A stretch of 64,000 nt of DNA from the NCBI RefSeq assembly GCF_000832065.1, contig NZ_JXQM01000003.1, positions 124,001-188,000 of the forward strand. Direction: 5' to 3'. The notes under the pieces are model-generated. The model was not told the DNA's origin. It saw nothing but the letters and a program-made list of their open reading frames with translations, and made no database searches. Shown one piece after another: positions 28,655 through 39,938 of this stretch. The stretch comes from Nitrosospira sp. NpAV. Lineage in GTDB: Bacteria > Pseudomonadota > Gammaproteobacteria > Burkholderiales > Nitrosomonadaceae. The position numbers and the translations under genes were made by a program. Position 1 is the stretch's first letter; every line of letters begins with the position of its first letter.

Positions 28655-28729
28655 GGCAAGCCGCAAAAAAACGTTATTATATCCCACCCACGTGGAACAC
28701 GTTACCTGCACTCTCCTCGAATATCCCCG

Positions 28730-29011
28730 TTACGGTTTACCGCGACATACGCTAAATCCGTCGTTCCAACCCATTCGATATTGACTGTCAGCAGCAAAGC
28801 GGCGTTCGTTCTTTAATCCGTAGGAAGTTTTCTTGGCGGTTTCGCAGCCGTCAATATAGCCATCCTTGAAGGCGGGTGAATAGCCGGTAAGATTATAGGC
28901 AGGCCGTGTACTTGGCGGCAGCGGTCCCGAAGGACGCTGACCCTGTCCTGTCGTTGTCGTCGCACAGCCCGCAATTGTAAAAACCAAAAAAATTATCCCG
29001 GTTAAACGCAT
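28730..29011 (-). CDS. small lipoprotein
   Basis: A 93-residue protein with lipobox FTIAGC (Cys16), a low-complexity Pro/Gly/Thr linker, then a compact domain FKDGYIDGCETA...YRMGWNDGFSVCRG in which two G(Y/W)xDG(C/F) half-repeats carry one Cys each and could be disulfide-bonded. Such small lipoproteins are common in betaproteobacteria; function is unknown. Confidence 0.75.
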   Translation of the reverse strand: MRLTGIIFLVFTIAGCATTTTGQGQRPSGPLPPSTRPAYNLTGYSPAFKDGYIDGCETAKKTSYGLKNERRFAADSQYRMGWNDGFSVCRGKP

Positions 29012-29135
29012 CGCCTTCTCCTCCGCCTGCCTGGAATTCTCCTGTAATTCGCCATAATAAGCCAGCGGTCAGCCTATCTCAATCAATGCTGTCCCACGAA
29101 ATAAATTACTACTAATTACTGCGGGGGTGAACCTG

Positions 29136-30650
29136 TCAACGCCTGCGCCCACCCCCGAAGATGCCTCCTAAAACCCCCCGGAAGATCTCGCGACCAACCT
29201 GCGAGCCGATCGAACGTGCCGCGCTCTTGGCAGCCGCATCGAGAATACCTGGATGACGCCCTCCGCGAGGTCCGGTTTTGCCAAGCAGCATACCCCCCAG
29301 CATATCCATCATGCCATCACCCGTGGCGGTCTCCGCCTGCGGCGTCGCCGTATCACTCTCGGTATTCTGCCTGGTTGCGGCGCGGCTTTTGATTATTTCA
29401 TAAGCCGATTCGCGATCCACCATCTCCTCATAATGTCCAAAAATGACAGACGATTTGATCATGGCCGCTCGTTCCGCATCGGTAAGCGGACCTATTCTCG
29501 AAGCTGGCGGTAAAATAAACGCCCGTTCCACGATGCAGGGGCGACCCTTTTCATCCAGTAACGACACAAGGGCCTCGCCGACCGAGAGTTCCGTGATGGC
29601 TTTCTCGGTGTCGAAATCAGGGTTGGCGCGCATGGTTTGCGCCGCGGACCTGACCGCTTTCTGGTCGCGTGGCGTGAACGCGCGCAATGCATGTTGTACA
29701 CGGTTGCCAAGCTGACCTAAAACACTTTCTGGAACGTCAAGCGGATTCTGTGTCACAAAATATACGCCAACCCCTTTGGAACGTATCAATCGCACCACTT
29801 GTTCGATTTTCTCCAGTAGTGGGCGGGGCGCTTCGTTGAATAGGAGATGGGCTTCATCGAAAAAGAATACCAGCTTCGGCTTCTCGAGATCACCGACTTC
29901 TGGCAGATGCTCGAATAGCTCGGACAGTATCCACAGCAAGAATGTCGAATACAACTTCGGCGAATTCATGAGCTTATCAGCGGCGAGAATATTGATCATA
30001 CCCCAACCCCGACTATCAGTCTGCATCAGATCGCTGATATCAAGCATTGCTTCGCCAAAAAAATGGCTGCCTCCCTGCTGTTCGACCGCAAGCAGCGAGC
30101 GTTGGATCGCTCCGATCGAGGCTGCGGAGATATTGCCGTATTCAACGGTGAACTTCTTCGCGTTATCGCCGATAAATTGCAACATCGCGCGCAGGTCTTT
30201 CAGATCAAGCAGCAACAGGCCGTTATCATCCGCAATCTTGAATACCAGCGCCAGCACACCTTGTTGGGTGTCGTTCAGGTTGAATAACCGCCCGAGGAGC
30301 AGCGGCCCCATGTCGGATATCGTTGCGCGTACCGGATGTCCTGATTTTCCGTATATATCCCAGAACGTTACCGGACATGCCGTCCACTTCGGCTCGTCAA
30401 GTTTGAGATGCGTCAACCGGTCTTTCATTTTTGATGAACTTGTGCCTGGTGCGGCGAGACCCGACAGATCGCCCTTGATGTCGGCCATAAATACCGGTAC
30501 GCCAATGGATGAAAATCGTTCGGTCAATACCTGCAGCGTAACGGTTTTTCCGGTGCCGGTCGCGCCTGTGATCAGCCCATGTCGATTGGCAAAACCGGGT
30601 AACAGCTCAATAGTATGGTCTGATTTGGCGATTAGTAATGGTTCTGGCAT
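29136..30650 (-). CDS. HerA-like ATPase, DUF853 (YjgR) family
   Basis: The 504-residue protein has Walker A GATGTGKT (29-36), Walker [13 protein letters not shown] and an arginine-finger region ([19 protein letters not shown]) as in HerA-type and YjgR ATPases. The C-terminus ends in a Gly/Arg-rich tail ([10 protein letters not shown]). The family is widespread; DNA pumping is inferred by similarity and no nuclease partner (NurA) is nearby. Confidence 0.85.
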   Translation of the reverse strand: MPEPLLIAKSDHTIELLPGFANRHGLITGATGTGKTVTLQVLTERFSSIGVPVFMADIKGDLSGLAAPGTSSSKMKDRLTHLKLDEPKWTACPVTFWDIYGKSGHPVRATISDMGPLLLGRLFNLNDTQQGVLALVFKIADDNGLLLLDLKDLRAMLQFIGDNAKKFTVEYGNISAASIGAIQRSLLAVEQQGGSHFFGEAMLDISDLMQTDSRGWGMINILAADKLMNSPKLYSTFLLWILSELFEHLPEVGDLEKPKLVFFFDEAHLLFNEAPRPLLEKIEQVVRLIRSKGVGVYFVTQNPLDVPESVLGQLGNRVQHALRAFTPRDQKAVRSAAQTMRANPDFDTEKAITELSVGEALVSLLDEKGRPCIVERAFILPPASRIGPLTDAERAAMIKSSVIFGHYEEMVDRESAYEIIKSRAATRQNTESDTATPQAETATGDGMMDMLGGMLLGKTGPRGGRHPGILDAAAKSAARSIGSQVGREIFRGVLGGIFGGGRRR

Positions 30651-30729
30651 AGAAAATCCCGCAGGTGGTTTAAGAGAGCTTTATAATTGCGTCAGGCAGG
30701 GCCTAAGTCCAATACGTTAGTCTTTTTCA

Positions 30730-31653
30730 TCATCCCACCCAACTTGCAATCTCAAGTAACAAAAGTAGCAAAAGCCACAACACCAGGGTACGCCAAATCA
30801 AGCCGACGGTACTTTGCAGGAAATCCATGTCGGCTTCCTCGCCCACACCTAATTCCGGGCGATAGTATTGTCCCCCCTCTTCCCGCAACGAATCACCCAG
30901 ACGAACCCCGAGCGCGCCTGCGCCACTGGCAAGAATAATGCCTTGGGCGTGATCGATCCATGAAGCGGCTTGTGCACGCCAGCAATAAACCGCATCCTCA
31001 AAATTGCCGGCAATGGCGAAGCTCACAGCGGTTGATCTTGCAGGTATCCAGTCTATGGCGTCGAACGCTTTGACCGCAAAATGACCAAATGCGTCCGGGG
31101 CTTGCGGCTCCCGGCTACCCCATCGCTCACTCAATAATTCTGCGAGACGATACAGCACCGGACCCAGCGGTCCTGGCAGAACAACAAAGCAAACGATTAT
31201 TGCGAATACATAGCGATGCGAATGAATCAATCCCAATTCGATAGTGATCCGGGCGATTTCCTGACTACTGGGCTCATCCTCAGGCGTGCCGCGCCATTCC
31301 CTCAACAACTTGCGGGCCAGAAGCAGATCCCCATTCTTGAGCGCCTCCTTGATTTCAGCGAAGGTGTCACCGAACTGGCGAAATCCCATGGTGAAATAGA
31401 GTATTGCCACGTTCCAACCGCAAGCCAGCAGCGGACTGAGGTTATACAAGAAATAATAGATCCATCCCGTAACGATCAGTACCGGAACCACCGCCGCAAC
31501 CCAGGCGGCAATGCCGTGATGGCGCACGCCGGTATTGAAGTAGCGCTCCAGCGCATCGGCATAGGAGAGGAACAGCAAAATAACACGGTTTCGATCTCCG
31601 CTGGGGCGCCACTGCTCCAGCAGGAGAGCAAAAATTAAAGAAAATAGGGTCAT
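30730..31653 (-). CDS. CobD/CbiB- or AmpE-like membrane protein
   Basis: The 307-residue protein has four to five membrane segments and the family blocks LLLEQWRP, SRSTAVSFAIAGNFEDAVYCWRAQA and ASGAGALGVRLG. In gammaproteobacteria AmpE is linked with beta-lactamase signalling; betaproteobacterial copies are annotated CobD/CbiB-like. No other cobalamin gene is in the window, so a cobinamide role is doubtful. It starts 25 bp after sucD and may be in its operon. Confidence 0.75.
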   Translation of the reverse strand: MTLFSLIFALLLEQWRPSGDRNRVILLFLSYADALERYFNTGVRHHGIAAWVAAVVPVLIVTGWIYYFLYNLSPLLACGWNVAILYFTMGFRQFGDTFAEIKEALKNGDLLLARKLLREWRGTPEDEPSSQEIARITIELGLIHSHRYVFAIIVCFVVLPGPLGPVLYRLAELLSERWGSREPQAPDAFGHFAVKAFDAIDWIPARSTAVSFAIAGNFEDAVYCWRAQAASWIDHAQGIILASGAGALGVRLGDSLREEGGQYYRPELGVGEEADMDFLQSTVGLIWRTLVLWLLLLLLLEIASWVG

Positions 31654-31678
31654 TGCGAAAGCGCCACGATTGTCTTTG

Positions 31679-32566
31679 TCATCCCGGTTTCAGCAATACC
31701 GATTTTAGTAACTTGCCCATTTCCGCCGGATTGTGTGTTGTCTTGATCCCGCAAGCTTCCATTACGGCGAGCTTTTCCTGTGCCGTGCCTTTGCCCCCGG
31801 AGATGACTGCTCCCGCGTGCCCCATGCGCCTGCCCGGCGGCGCGGTTACACCTGCGATGAAGCCCACCACCGGCTTCTTCATATTGTCCCTGACCCAGCG
31901 GGCGCAATCCTCTTCATCCGAGCCACCGATTTCACCCACCATTAAAACCGCATCCGTTTCGTCGTCGTCATTGAATAATTTCATCACATCCAGATGCTTT
32001 AATCCATTCACGGGGTCGCCGCCAATGCCGATGCAGGTGGATTGTCCCAGTCCCTGCTCCATCAATTGCGCCACCGCTTCGTATGTCAGGGTGCCGGAGC
32101 GCGACACTACGCCGATACGACCCTTCTTGTGGATATAGCCAGGCATGATACCAATCTTGATTTCGTCGGGTGTGATAATGCCGGGACAATTGGGGCCGAT
32201 CAGCCGGGTTTTCCGCTCCCGCATCTTGTGGCAGGTGCGCAGCATGTCGCGAACCGGAATACCCTCGGTAATGCAAACCACCAGATCCAGTTCCGCATCT
32301 ACCGCTTCGTCGATTGCGGCGGCGGCAAATGGCGGCGGCACATAGATCACCGAGACCGTAGCACCGGTCGCCTGTTTTGCTTCTCGCACGGTAGCGTAAA
32401 CCGGGATGCCCTCTAAATCCTCACCCGCTTTCTTCGGGTTAACCCCGGCAACAAAGCAATTCTTTCCATCGGCATAATCGCGGCACATGCGGGTGTGAAA
32501 TTGCCCCGTCTTGCCTGTAATGCCCTGCGTCATGACCCGGGTATTCCGGTTGATCAGGATTGCCAT
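31679..32566 (-). CDS. sucD: succinate-CoA ligase, alpha subunit
   Basis: The 295-residue subunit has a Rossmann CoA-binding domain and the active-site His at 250 ([14 protein letters not shown]), which is phosphorylated during catalysis. With SucC it makes ATP or GTP from succinyl-CoA in the TCA cycle. It begins 2 bp after the sucC stop. Confidence 0.97.
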   Translation of the reverse strand: MAILINRNTRVMTQGITGKTGQFHTRMCRDYADGKNCFVAGVNPKKAGEDLEGIPVYATVREAKQATGATVSVIYVPPPFAAAAIDEAVDAELDLVVCITEGIPVRDMLRTCHKMRERKTRLIGPNCPGIITPDEIKIGIMPGYIHKKGRIGVVSRSGTLTYEAVAQLMEQGLGQSTCIGIGGDPVNGLKHLDVMKLFNDDDETDAVLMVGEIGGSDEEDCARWVRDNMKKPVVGFIAGVTAPPGRRMGHAGAVISGGKGTAQEKLAVMEACGIKTTHNPAEMGKLLKSVLLKPG

Positions 32567-32568
32567 GA

Positions 32569-33762
32569 CTATATGCCCCCTTCCGTTGTCGACGCCTTTG
32601 CCGGTCCGGCTGCCTTCACTGCCTTCTGCGCGGCATCCGCCATATTGCCTGCTGAAATGATCGGCAGACCGGATTCGGCAAGGATCCTTTTGCCCAGATC
32701 CACATTGGTGCCTTCAAGGCGCACTACCAGCGGGACGCTTAGCTTCACTTCACGCGCCGCCGCAACCACACCCTCGGCAATCACGTCACACTTCATGATG
32801 CCGCCGAATATATTGACCAGTATGGCTTGTAATTTTGGGTTACGCAGCATCAGCTTGAACGCCTCCGTTACCTTCTCGGTAGTAGCGCCCCCGCCCACAT
32901 CGAGAAAGTTGGCGGGGTTTCCGCCGTAGAGCTTGATGATATCCATGGTTGCCATCGCCAGGCCCGCACCGTTAACCAGACAACCGATGTTGCCGTCCAG
33001 CGAAATATAGGAGAGATCATATTGGGACGCCTCGATCTCTGCCGGATCTTCCTCGTCAAGGTCACGCAGAGCAGCAATTTCCGGATGACGGAACAGCGCG
33101 TTGTCGTCAAAATTCATTTTTGCGTCGAGCGCAACGACATGATCGTCAGCGGTGAGTATCAACGGATTGATTTCGACCAACGACGCATCGGTGCTATCAA
33201 AGGTTCGGTACAAGCCCTGCAGAACGGTCCGCGCTTCCTCGGCGACGGATTCCGGGAAACCGGCCTTGCGGACAATGTCATCAGCATCGTACGCACTTAG
33301 CCCGGTGATGGGATCGATAAATATCTTATGAATTTTCTCCGGCGTCCTGGCGGCGACTTCCTCAATATCCATGCCGCCCTCCGAACTTGCCATCAAACAT
33401 ACGCGCCGGCTGCCACGGTCCACCACCAGGCCAACGTAAAACTCCTGCCTGATCTCAGCGCCCTGCTCTATAAGGAGCCGCCGGACAACCTGGCCCTGCG
33501 AACCGGTCTGATGCGTAATAAGCGTCATTCCCAGTATTTTCCCGGCAAATTGTTTCACTTCATCGAGTGATTTCGCCACTTTCACGCCGCCGCCCTTGCC
33601 ACGCCCGCCCGCATGGATCTGCGCTTTGACCACCCATACGCCGCCACCCAGTTTTCCGGCGGCATCCATCGCCTCCTCCACGCTGAAGCAGGCGATGCCT
33701 TGGGGCGTGGTGACACCGAACTCGCGCAAAATCTTCTTAGCCTGATATTCGTGGATTTTCAT
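32569..33762 (-). CDS. sucC: succinate-CoA ligase, beta subunit
   Basis: The 397-residue subunit has the ATP-grasp start [20 protein letters not shown], the block [18 protein letters not shown], and the C-terminal [12 protein letters not shown] segment. It supplies the nucleotide-binding and catalytic parts of succinyl-CoA synthetase. It is the first gene of sucCD. Confidence 0.97.
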   Translation of the reverse strand: MKIHEYQAKKILREFGVTTPQGIACFSVEEAMDAAGKLGGGVWVVKAQIHAGGRGKGGGVKVAKSLDEVKQFAGKILGMTLITHQTGSQGQVVRRLLIEQGAEIRQEFYVGLVVDRGSRRVCLMASSEGGMDIEEVAARTPEKIHKIFIDPITGLSAYDADDIVRKAGFPESVAEEARTVLQGLYRTFDSTDASLVEINPLILTADDHVVALDAKMNFDDNALFRHPEIAALRDLDEEDPAEIEASQYDLSYISLDGNIGCLVNGAGLAMATMDIIKLYGGNPANFLDVGGGATTEKVTEAFKLMLRNPKLQAILVNIFGGIMKCDVIAEGVVAAAREVKLSVPLVVRLEGTNVDLGKRILAESGLPIISAGNMADAAQKAVKAAGPAKASTTEGGI

Positions 33763-34054
33763 GATCTCTCCGGCGATTCGGAAAATGAAGTATAACGTAA
33801 TAAACTATACGACATTACCGACAGAAGTAGTGGCCTCATATTTAGCCTATTGGCACGGGAAAATTTATTGATACCAGGGGTTGATACAAACGGATATCGC
33901 ACTGCGATTTCCATCCATTAGGTTTATTTATTCCAGCCCATGCGCAACAACCCGCCGGCTTGCTGCGATCATCGGTGAATCTTGACCAGCGACGCTCCGC
34001 CGAGCCCCATTCCCAGTCGGGCAATCATGCTCGGGATCACAACAAAATCATAGC

Positions 34055-34549
34055 TCAATGGCTATCACCTTCATTGATGAGTTTAAAGTCGATAGGGGTG
34101 CAATCACCCACCATCACGCTACTCTTGTATATGGACGGACCACCTTTGCTGACAAGAATAGAAAACCTGGCCTCACCATTCTTGTCTTTAAAAAATGAAA
34201 AAATTTGAGACTCTCCAGCATCATGGAAATGAACCAGAAAGGCTGCCTCTGTTTCGCTACGGCGGAGCGGAAATACCTTTGCGCCATCATCTGCCGTCGA
34301 ATGATTCCGCTCTGTAGAATCCACGAAAATAATGTCAAAATCATCCCTTCCGTGCTTTCGCAAAGTAAAAGCTCCTTTCGGTACGGTATCTATCTTCCAC
34401 TCACTGTCCGCCTTTTCCAGAACACCCATATGTGCAAAATATGCATGACCCGAGGGATTAGCGCATGTCGTTACCTGTTGGGCAAGGAGAATGGCAGGTG
34501 ATATCGATAATAAGAAGAACAACAATGCTCGAACGATGGAGATACGCAT
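34055..34549 (-). CDS. exported hypothetical protein
   Basis: A 164-residue protein with a clear signal peptide (LLFFLLSISPAILLAQQ, cleavage near AQQVT). The mature part is beta-rich and has two Cys (TTCANPSG and VGDCTPIDF) at its ends that could pair. I recognise no family. It lies between glpK and sucC with no evident operon partner. Confidence 0.65.
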   Translation of the reverse strand: MRISIVRALLFFLLSISPAILLAQQVTTCANPSGHAYFAHMGVLEKADSEWKIDTVPKGAFTLRKHGRDDFDIIFVDSTERNHSTADDGAKVFPLRRSETEAAFLVHFHDAGESQIFSFFKDKNGEARFSILVSKGGPSIYKSSVMVGDCTPIDFKLINEGDSH

Positions 34550-34653
34550 AGATTTGACTGGACAGGCTGAAAGCGTCTCCCGTCAGGCAGACAGTTTGAA
34601 AGTATCGATTCTAAAACAATAATTATGCTTGGCCCTATTTTTCATGATGGTAT

Positions 34654-36174
34654 TTATATGCGCTTTGCTGGCTTCATGGTTTTTTCTTTCGGCTCCCAAC
34701 CTTTCGCGCGCTCAAGCGCATCGTTCCAGCGGCTGCGGAGTTCGGCCGCGCGTGCACCCGGCATCTTAGGTTCGAAGACCCTCTCGATCCGCCAATGCGT
34801 GGCGATCGAGTCAGTGTTTTGCCAAAAGCCGACTGCGAGTCCGGCGAGATAAGCGGCGCCCAGCGCGGTCGTCTCGACCACGGCGGGGCGCACCACGGGT
34901 ACACCGAGCAGATCCGCCTGGAATTGCATCATCGGTTCGCTGCGTGACGCGCCACCATCGACACGCAGCTCCGTAAATGGCTTACCGGTATCCGCATGCA
35001 TGGCGTCGACCAGATCCGCGACCTGGAAGGCTACGCCCTCCAGTGCGGCGCGGGCGATATGCGCAGCATGGGTGTCACCGGTGAGGCCGATTATCAACCC
35101 GCGCGCATAGGCATCCCAATGCGGCGCGCCCAATCCGGCGAAGGCCGGCACAAGAACCACGCCACCGCTATCCGGTACCGACGCCGCAAGCATATCCGCC
35201 TCCTGCGCGGAGCGCACGATTTGCAGCCCATCCCGCAGCCACTGCACGATCGCGCCACCGATGAAGACACTTCCTTCCAGTGCAAATTCCTGCTTCTCGC
35301 CGATTTTCCATGCCACCGTCGTGAGCAGGCGCTGCTTTGATGCGGCAGGCCTGGTGCCGATATTCTGTAACAGGAAACAACCGGTACCGTAGGTGTTCTT
35401 CGCCAGTCCGGGCTGTGCACATAGCTGCCCGAAAAGAGCCGCCTGCTGGTCACCCGCCGCGCCCGCGATAGCTATATGCGCAAGACCGGGTAAGGCGCTG
35501 ATTTCGCCATATACTTCGCTCGAAGGGCGCACTTCTGGCAGCATGTTCTCAGGGATGCGGAAAAGTTGGAGCAATTGCCTGTCCCACGCGCCGGTGTGGA
35601 GATTGAACAACATCGTCCGCGACGCGTTGCTCACATCGGTGACATGCGCCTTCCCATCGGTCAGTTTCCAGATGAGCCACGTTTCCACCGTGCCGCAGAT
35701 GAGTTTACCCGCTTCGGCCTGTGTACGCGCATCGGGGACATGATCGAGAATCCAGGCAATCTTTGTCGCGGAGAAATACGGATCGAGGATCAATCCGGTG
35801 AGCTCCTGAATCGTTCCATCGTGACCCGCGGCGTGCAGCTCATCGCACATCCCGGCAGTGCGGCGATCCTGCCAGACGATGGCGTTGTATATGGGGTTGC
35901 CGGTTTCACGATCCCACACAATGCTGGTTTCACGCTGATTGGCAATACCGGCGCCAACAACGTCGCGTGGCTCAATACGCGCGCGATCCAGCACTTCCAC
36001 GGCGACCGCTATTTGAGCAAGCCAAATCTCCTGCGGGTCATGTTCGACCCAGCCCGGCTGCGGGAAAATCTGGCGTATTTCCTTTTGTGCGGTGGCGCAT
36101 ATCTGCCCTTCGTAATCGAAGACAATGGCACGCACACTGGTCGTGCCGGCATCGAGGGCGAGGATATAGGGCAT
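34654..36174 (-). CDS. glpK: glycerol kinase
   Basis: The 506-residue FGGY-family kinase has the phosphate-binding start [26 protein letters not shown], the block [10 protein letters not shown] and a C-terminal [21 protein letters not shown]. It phosphorylates glycerol to sn-glycerol 3-phosphate. No glpF or glpD is nearby; plsY, which uses the product through acyl transfer, is 15 kb away. Confidence 0.96.
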   Translation of the reverse strand: MPYILALDAGTTSVRAIVFDYEGQICATAQKEIRQIFPQPGWVEHDPQEIWLAQIAVAVEVLDRARIEPRDVVGAGIANQRETSIVWDRETGNPIYNAIVWQDRRTAGMCDELHAAGHDGTIQELTGLILDPYFSATKIAWILDHVPDARTQAEAGKLICGTVETWLIWKLTDGKAHVTDVSNASRTMLFNLHTGAWDRQLLQLFRIPENMLPEVRPSSEVYGEISALPGLAHIAIAGAAGDQQAALFGQLCAQPGLAKNTYGTGCFLLQNIGTRPAASKQRLLTTVAWKIGEKQEFALEGSVFIGGAIVQWLRDGLQIVRSAQEADMLAASVPDSGGVVLVPAFAGLGAPHWDAYARGLIIGLTGDTHAAHIARAALEGVAFQVADLVDAMHADTGKPFTELRVDGGASRSEPMMQFQADLLGVPVVRPAVVETTALGAAYLAGLAVGFWQNTDSIATHWRIERVFEPKMPGARAAELRSRWNDALERAKGWEPKEKTMKPAKRI

Positions 36175-36501
36175 GCGGTAAGGCTCTGGCCAGATTCAAG
36201 TTACGCTGTGGAAGGTAAGTTCTGTCAGGTAACAATAGGTAGTTTATTATGCCGCTAAAAGACTGAGCCGGTCCCATCCTTTTTGATCGGACCGAAAACT
36301 GTCAATCGTGATTCAACCCCCGGAGGAGTAAAGAATGAACCCGCTCGCACGGAGGAACTCACCAGGTTGACAAATTGTCCGGAGGGCGACGTCAGCTGCA
36401 TGAGGCCGGCCCGATGAGCTACACCTCAAGCCGAGCATCGCGCTGCTCGTAGCGCGGCTTATCGCCACCGTGGTCTTGTGACAAAAGGCACAAGCCAACT
36501 A
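36175..36501. other. 327-bp intergenic region, no convincing gene
   Basis: Between the glpK start and the GGDEF-EAL gene end. A hairpin (CGGTCC/GGACCG, about 36269-36294) has no T-run. A ribosome-site-like GGAGGAG (about 36323) precedes an 11-codon ORF that I do not accept as a gene. The glpK promoter should lie in the first part. Confidence 0.45.
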
Positions 36502-39333
36502 TCAAGTAGGCCAGTGCAGCTTCTCGAACTCGTCAGCGGGTACCGGCTTTGAGAACAGATTGCCTTGCCCATAGTCGCACCCAGCTAGGGTAAGCAGATC
36601 GCGCTGGTCTGCTGTCTCGACCCCTTCGGCGATAACTTTTAAATCGAGTTTATGCGCCATTACAATGATGGCTTCGCATAATGCCAAATCATTGGAATCG
36701 GGTGCCAGGCTCCGTACGAAGGACTGGTCTATCTTGAGGTAGTCGATATCAAATCTCTTGAGATAGCCCAGGGAGGAATAACCCGTTCCGAAATCATCCA
36801 TAGAGACCTGAATGCCCGCGTTTTTAAAGGCAAGCAGCTGGAGCGTAACGGCAGTACTGGCATCCATCAGTAATCCTTCGGTAATCTCGATCGCAACGCT
36901 TTGTCCCGGTAACTCCAACTCCTGCAAAAACTCGGACCATATTTTGTGAAGGTCGACATCCTTGCGAAATTGCACGGGCGACGTATTGACACTCATCTGG
37001 AACTCGGCGCAGTGCAGCGTACGCCAGTTCTTCGTTTGCTGCATAGCGGTCCGAAACACCCAATCGCCAATATCGACAATCATTCTTGTTTCTTCGGCAA
37101 TGGAAATAAAAACCGCAGGATTTACCAGGCCAAGTTTTGGATGGTGCCAGCGCACTAACGCTTCCGCCTTATGAATATAGCCGCTTGCCAGATTCACTAT
37201 CGGCTGGTAGTACAATTGAAACTGTCCGCCCGCGAGAGCGCCGCGTAAGTCGCTAGCCAGCCGCATACGGGTTTGCGCAGCTTCCTGTAAAGCTCGGGTA
37301 AAATAGCTGAAACAGTTTCGACCCTGATTCTTGGCAGCATACATAGCCTGATCAGCATTACTCAACAACACCTCCATGTCATCGGCGTCTTGGGGATAAA
37401 ACGTGATGCCAATGCTTGCCGATACATAAGCCACCTCATCCCCTAGCTGGAATGGATCAGCCATCTTGCGCAAAATGTCCCGTACAACTCGGTTAATACT
37501 TATGGGATTGTTCACCCCTCCCAGAATAAGAATGAATTCGTCCCCCCCAAGCCGTGCCACAGTGTCAATTTCGCGCACGCAACGATTCAGGCGTTGCGCG
37601 GCATCCTTGAGTAAGAGATCACCAATTTTGTGCCCATAAATATCGTTAACTTCTTTGAAGCAGTCGAGATCGAGTAGAATCAATGCTATCGAAGAACCGG
37701 AGCGATTAGTCTTTCGGATTTCCTGTTCCAGACGGTTGCGAAACATATGCCGATTTGGCAAACCGGTGAGGGTATCAAAGTTAGCTTGCTGCCATATAAG
37801 TACGTCAGCCTCTTTTCTCTTCGTGATATCCGAGAACAGTGCCACCCATCGGGTTATCCTCCCATCCTTGTCATAGATGGCGTTCACCTTGCGCCACTCA
37901 ACAAAGGTCTGCATATCCTTGCGCCGGCCTGTCATTTCTCCTTCCCAGTAGCCAGTAGTTCTCAGTGAAGTTTGTATGGCTTCAAAAAAAGCCGCATTGT
38001 GAAGGCCGGTATTGAGAACATTGATATTCTTTCCCATGATGTCATCGGGTGTATAGCCTGTAACGCGGGTAAAAGCAGGGTTGATACTAATGATGTTGTC
38101 ATTAGTATCGGCCACCATTATCGCTTCTGTAGTATTTTCATAGACCATGGCTGCCAGCCGCATGGATTCTTGTGCCAGCATTTGTTCGGTGATATCTCGG
38201 AAGATTGCGACATACATGCGGTGGTTCCCTCCGTGAATCTCGACAATTGCAAGGTCCATGGGGAAGGATGTTCCATTTTTACGGATACCGGTTACTTCAT
38301 GAGTCCTTCCGAGCGCGGGGGATTTTATCGTCGCAAGGTAATTCGAAAGATGGTCAGCATTTTGACCTCCGCTCCCCTGCCTTGCTAACAGCAGGTTAAT
38401 ATTTTGACCGATGACCTCTCTTTCCAAATAACCAAAAATATGTTCCGCGGCGGGGTTGAAGCTTTTGATGAGCCCCTGTTCGTCGATCGATGCGACTCCA
38501 TCGATCAGATTGCTCAGCAAGGCACGGGTATGAGCCTCGCTATCGCGTACCTGATCGATGGTATCTACCAAACTATCCCGCATTTCCTTCAGCGCTTGCA
38601 TAAGCTGCCCAACTTCATCCTTCGACTGGACTTCGATTTTCTGCAAAAAATTTCCTGCGGCAATATCTCGAGAAATTTTCACTACCTTTTCCAAAGGCTG
38701 AAAAACTGAGTCTCTGAGCATAATGCTAATGAGCACAGCCAACGCTAGCGCAACGACTACCGAAATCACCAAAATGTCAAGTATAGTTTCGTAACGGTCC
38801 TGCTGGCCGTCATATTCCCTCTTGACCTCATCCACTTGCAGTTTAAAGAGGGCTTTAATACTCGTATCGACCGACTGATAGAGTGGATGAATCTTCTCCA
38901 TGAGGATGCGGTATGCATCCTCGGTCTCGTTTGCACGTAAAGCCTTTACTGCTGCTTGGATGCCTTCCGTAATAAATTCGTCGCGATCTTCGCTGAATTT
39001 CGCGGCCAGCGATTCTTCTTCCGGGGTGAGATAGGTTTTAAGGTAATCTTGCCAGATTCGAGTCATCTCCTCGATATCTCGCTCTACTGCTGCGGTTTTG
39101 TTTTGAATGGCCTCTGGTGTCGGCGCAAGCAAGGCCGAAGTGATGGCGAGTCGATTCTGAAGCAGGAGTGATTCGATATCCGCCATTTGCTTGAGCGGAA
39201 TGGCACGATCATGATAAACGGTTTTTAGGCCACCGATCGCGTTGCTCATGCCGAACAAGCCAAGTATCTCAACCCCCAGCAGGAAGACTACCAGGAAGGA
39301 AAGGATATAGATCAAGCGCCATTTGATGGTCAA
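36502..39333 (-). CDS. membrane GGDEF-EAL sensor (HAMP, two PAS)
   Basis: The 943-residue protein has TM1 (about 7-29), a periplasmic helical bundle as in 4HB-MCP sensors, TM2 (about 188-207), HAMP (about 210-262), PAS1 (about 265-390), PAS2 (about 392-510), GGDEF with intact motif at 596-600, and EAL with intact EAL at 724-726 and later DDFGTGYSS. It should make and/or break cyclic di-GMP in response to a periplasmic or redox cue. Both catalytic motifs are complete, so the dominant activity cannot be told. Confidence 0.95.
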   Translation of the reverse strand: MTIKWRLIYILSFLVVFLLGVEILGLFGMSNAIGGLKTVYHDRAIPLKQMADIESLLLQNRLAITSALLAPTPEAIQNKTAAVERDIEEMTRIWQDYLKTYLTPEEESLAAKFSEDRDEFITEGIQAAVKALRANETEDAYRILMEKIHPLYQSVDTSIKALFKLQVDEVKREYDGQQDRYETILDILVISVVVALALAVLISIMLRDSVFQPLEKVVKISRDIAAGNFLQKIEVQSKDEVGQLMQALKEMRDSLVDTIDQVRDSEAHTRALLSNLIDGVASIDEQGLIKSFNPAAEHIFGYLEREVIGQNINLLLARQGSGGQNADHLSNYLATIKSPALGRTHEVTGIRKNGTSFPMDLAIVEIHGGNHRMYVAIFRDITEQMLAQESMRLAAMVYENTTEAIMVADTNDNIISINPAFTRVTGYTPDDIMGKNINVLNTGLHNAAFFEAIQTSLRTTGYWEGEMTGRRKDMQTFVEWRKVNAIYDKDGRITRWVALFSDITKRKEADVLIWQQANFDTLTGLPNRHMFRNRLEQEIRKTNRSGSSIALILLDLDCFKEVNDIYGHKIGDLLLKDAAQRLNRCVREIDTVARLGGDEFILILGGVNNPISINRVVRDILRKMADPFQLGDEVAYVSASIGITFYPQDADDMEVLLSNADQAMYAAKNQGRNCFSYFTRALQEAAQTRMRLASDLRGALAGGQFQLYYQPIVNLASGYIHKAEALVRWHHPKLGLVNPAVFISIAEETRMIVDIGDWVFRTAMQQTKNWRTLHCAEFQMSVNTSPVQFRKDVDLHKIWSEFLQELELPGQSVAIEITEGLLMDASTAVTLQLLAFKNAGIQVSMDDFGTGYSSLGYLKRFDIDYLKIDQSFVRSLAPDSNDLALCEAIIVMAHKLDLKVIAEGVETADQRDLLTLAGCDYGQGNLFSKPVPADEFEKLHWPT

Positions 39334-39427
39334 GTTTCTAGATATTTCATGTGAATGATCGGTTCTAAATTATGTACCCCCGAAGATGTTATTTATACCT
39401 GTAAAATTTTACAGCTATTCAGCTACA

Positions 39428-39904
39428 TCATCCCCCTGATGCCATTGCATCTCCAAAATCTGATCGCCGGGATTCGACCCGGGTTTGAATTCCGGGAGAC
39501 AATGGATGAAAACTACTGCGCAGCCGTTCTGGGACAAATCTCGTTTTCCAACCGGTGGCATGATAATCCCGCTGGCCGAGCAAACCGTACAAATTGAGTG
39601 TGCCGACAACGAGCAATAAGACGATTGGCAACCACTCTACCAAGGCGCTAAATGAAATGGGAGTTGACAGATTGCCGGCGACCGAACTAAGCACGACGGC
39701 AATCAGGGTCGCCGTCAAGCCATGTCCCAGCGCGAACAACGTGCCGATCCAGGGCGCGACCCTCGGCCGTTCTGCCGGGCTGCGATAAGCCAAACAGTCG
39801 ATCATGGCAATATGATCGGGATCGGGATCGAGACCATGCCGCAAACCAAGTATGAACAGCAACGCCAGCCCCGATACCGGCACGAATTCAGTTTTCATTT
39901 GCAA
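39428..39904 (-). pseudogene. truncated nickel/cobalt transporter (HoxN/NixA type)
   Basis: The 158-residue frame begins as a NiCoT transporter with the signature LRHGLDPDPDHIAMID (family form HG(L/F)DxDHI; here two extra residues, PD) and good similarity through GTLNLYGLLGQRDYHATGWKTRFVPERLRSSFHP. Here family members continue with a second half of membrane helices, but the frame changes to unrelated residues near 39490-39500 and stops. Full-length members have over 280 residues, so about half is missing. It follows merC 34 bp downstream and both are probably cotranscribed. It is likely non-functional. Confidence 0.7.
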
Positions 39905-39938
39905 TATCTATTGCAACAGAGTTGCATATTTAAACTGA

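Noticed and set aside
36334-36369. 11-codon ORF after GGAGGAG upstream of glpK
   Set aside because: Too short, and it points away from glpK; it shows no leader-peptide features such as codon runs or an attenuator.
39466-39482. Possible tRNA gene on the minus strand
   Set aside because: Only a T-arm-like hairpin with a 6-base loop; no anticodon arm, D-arm or acceptor could be found.
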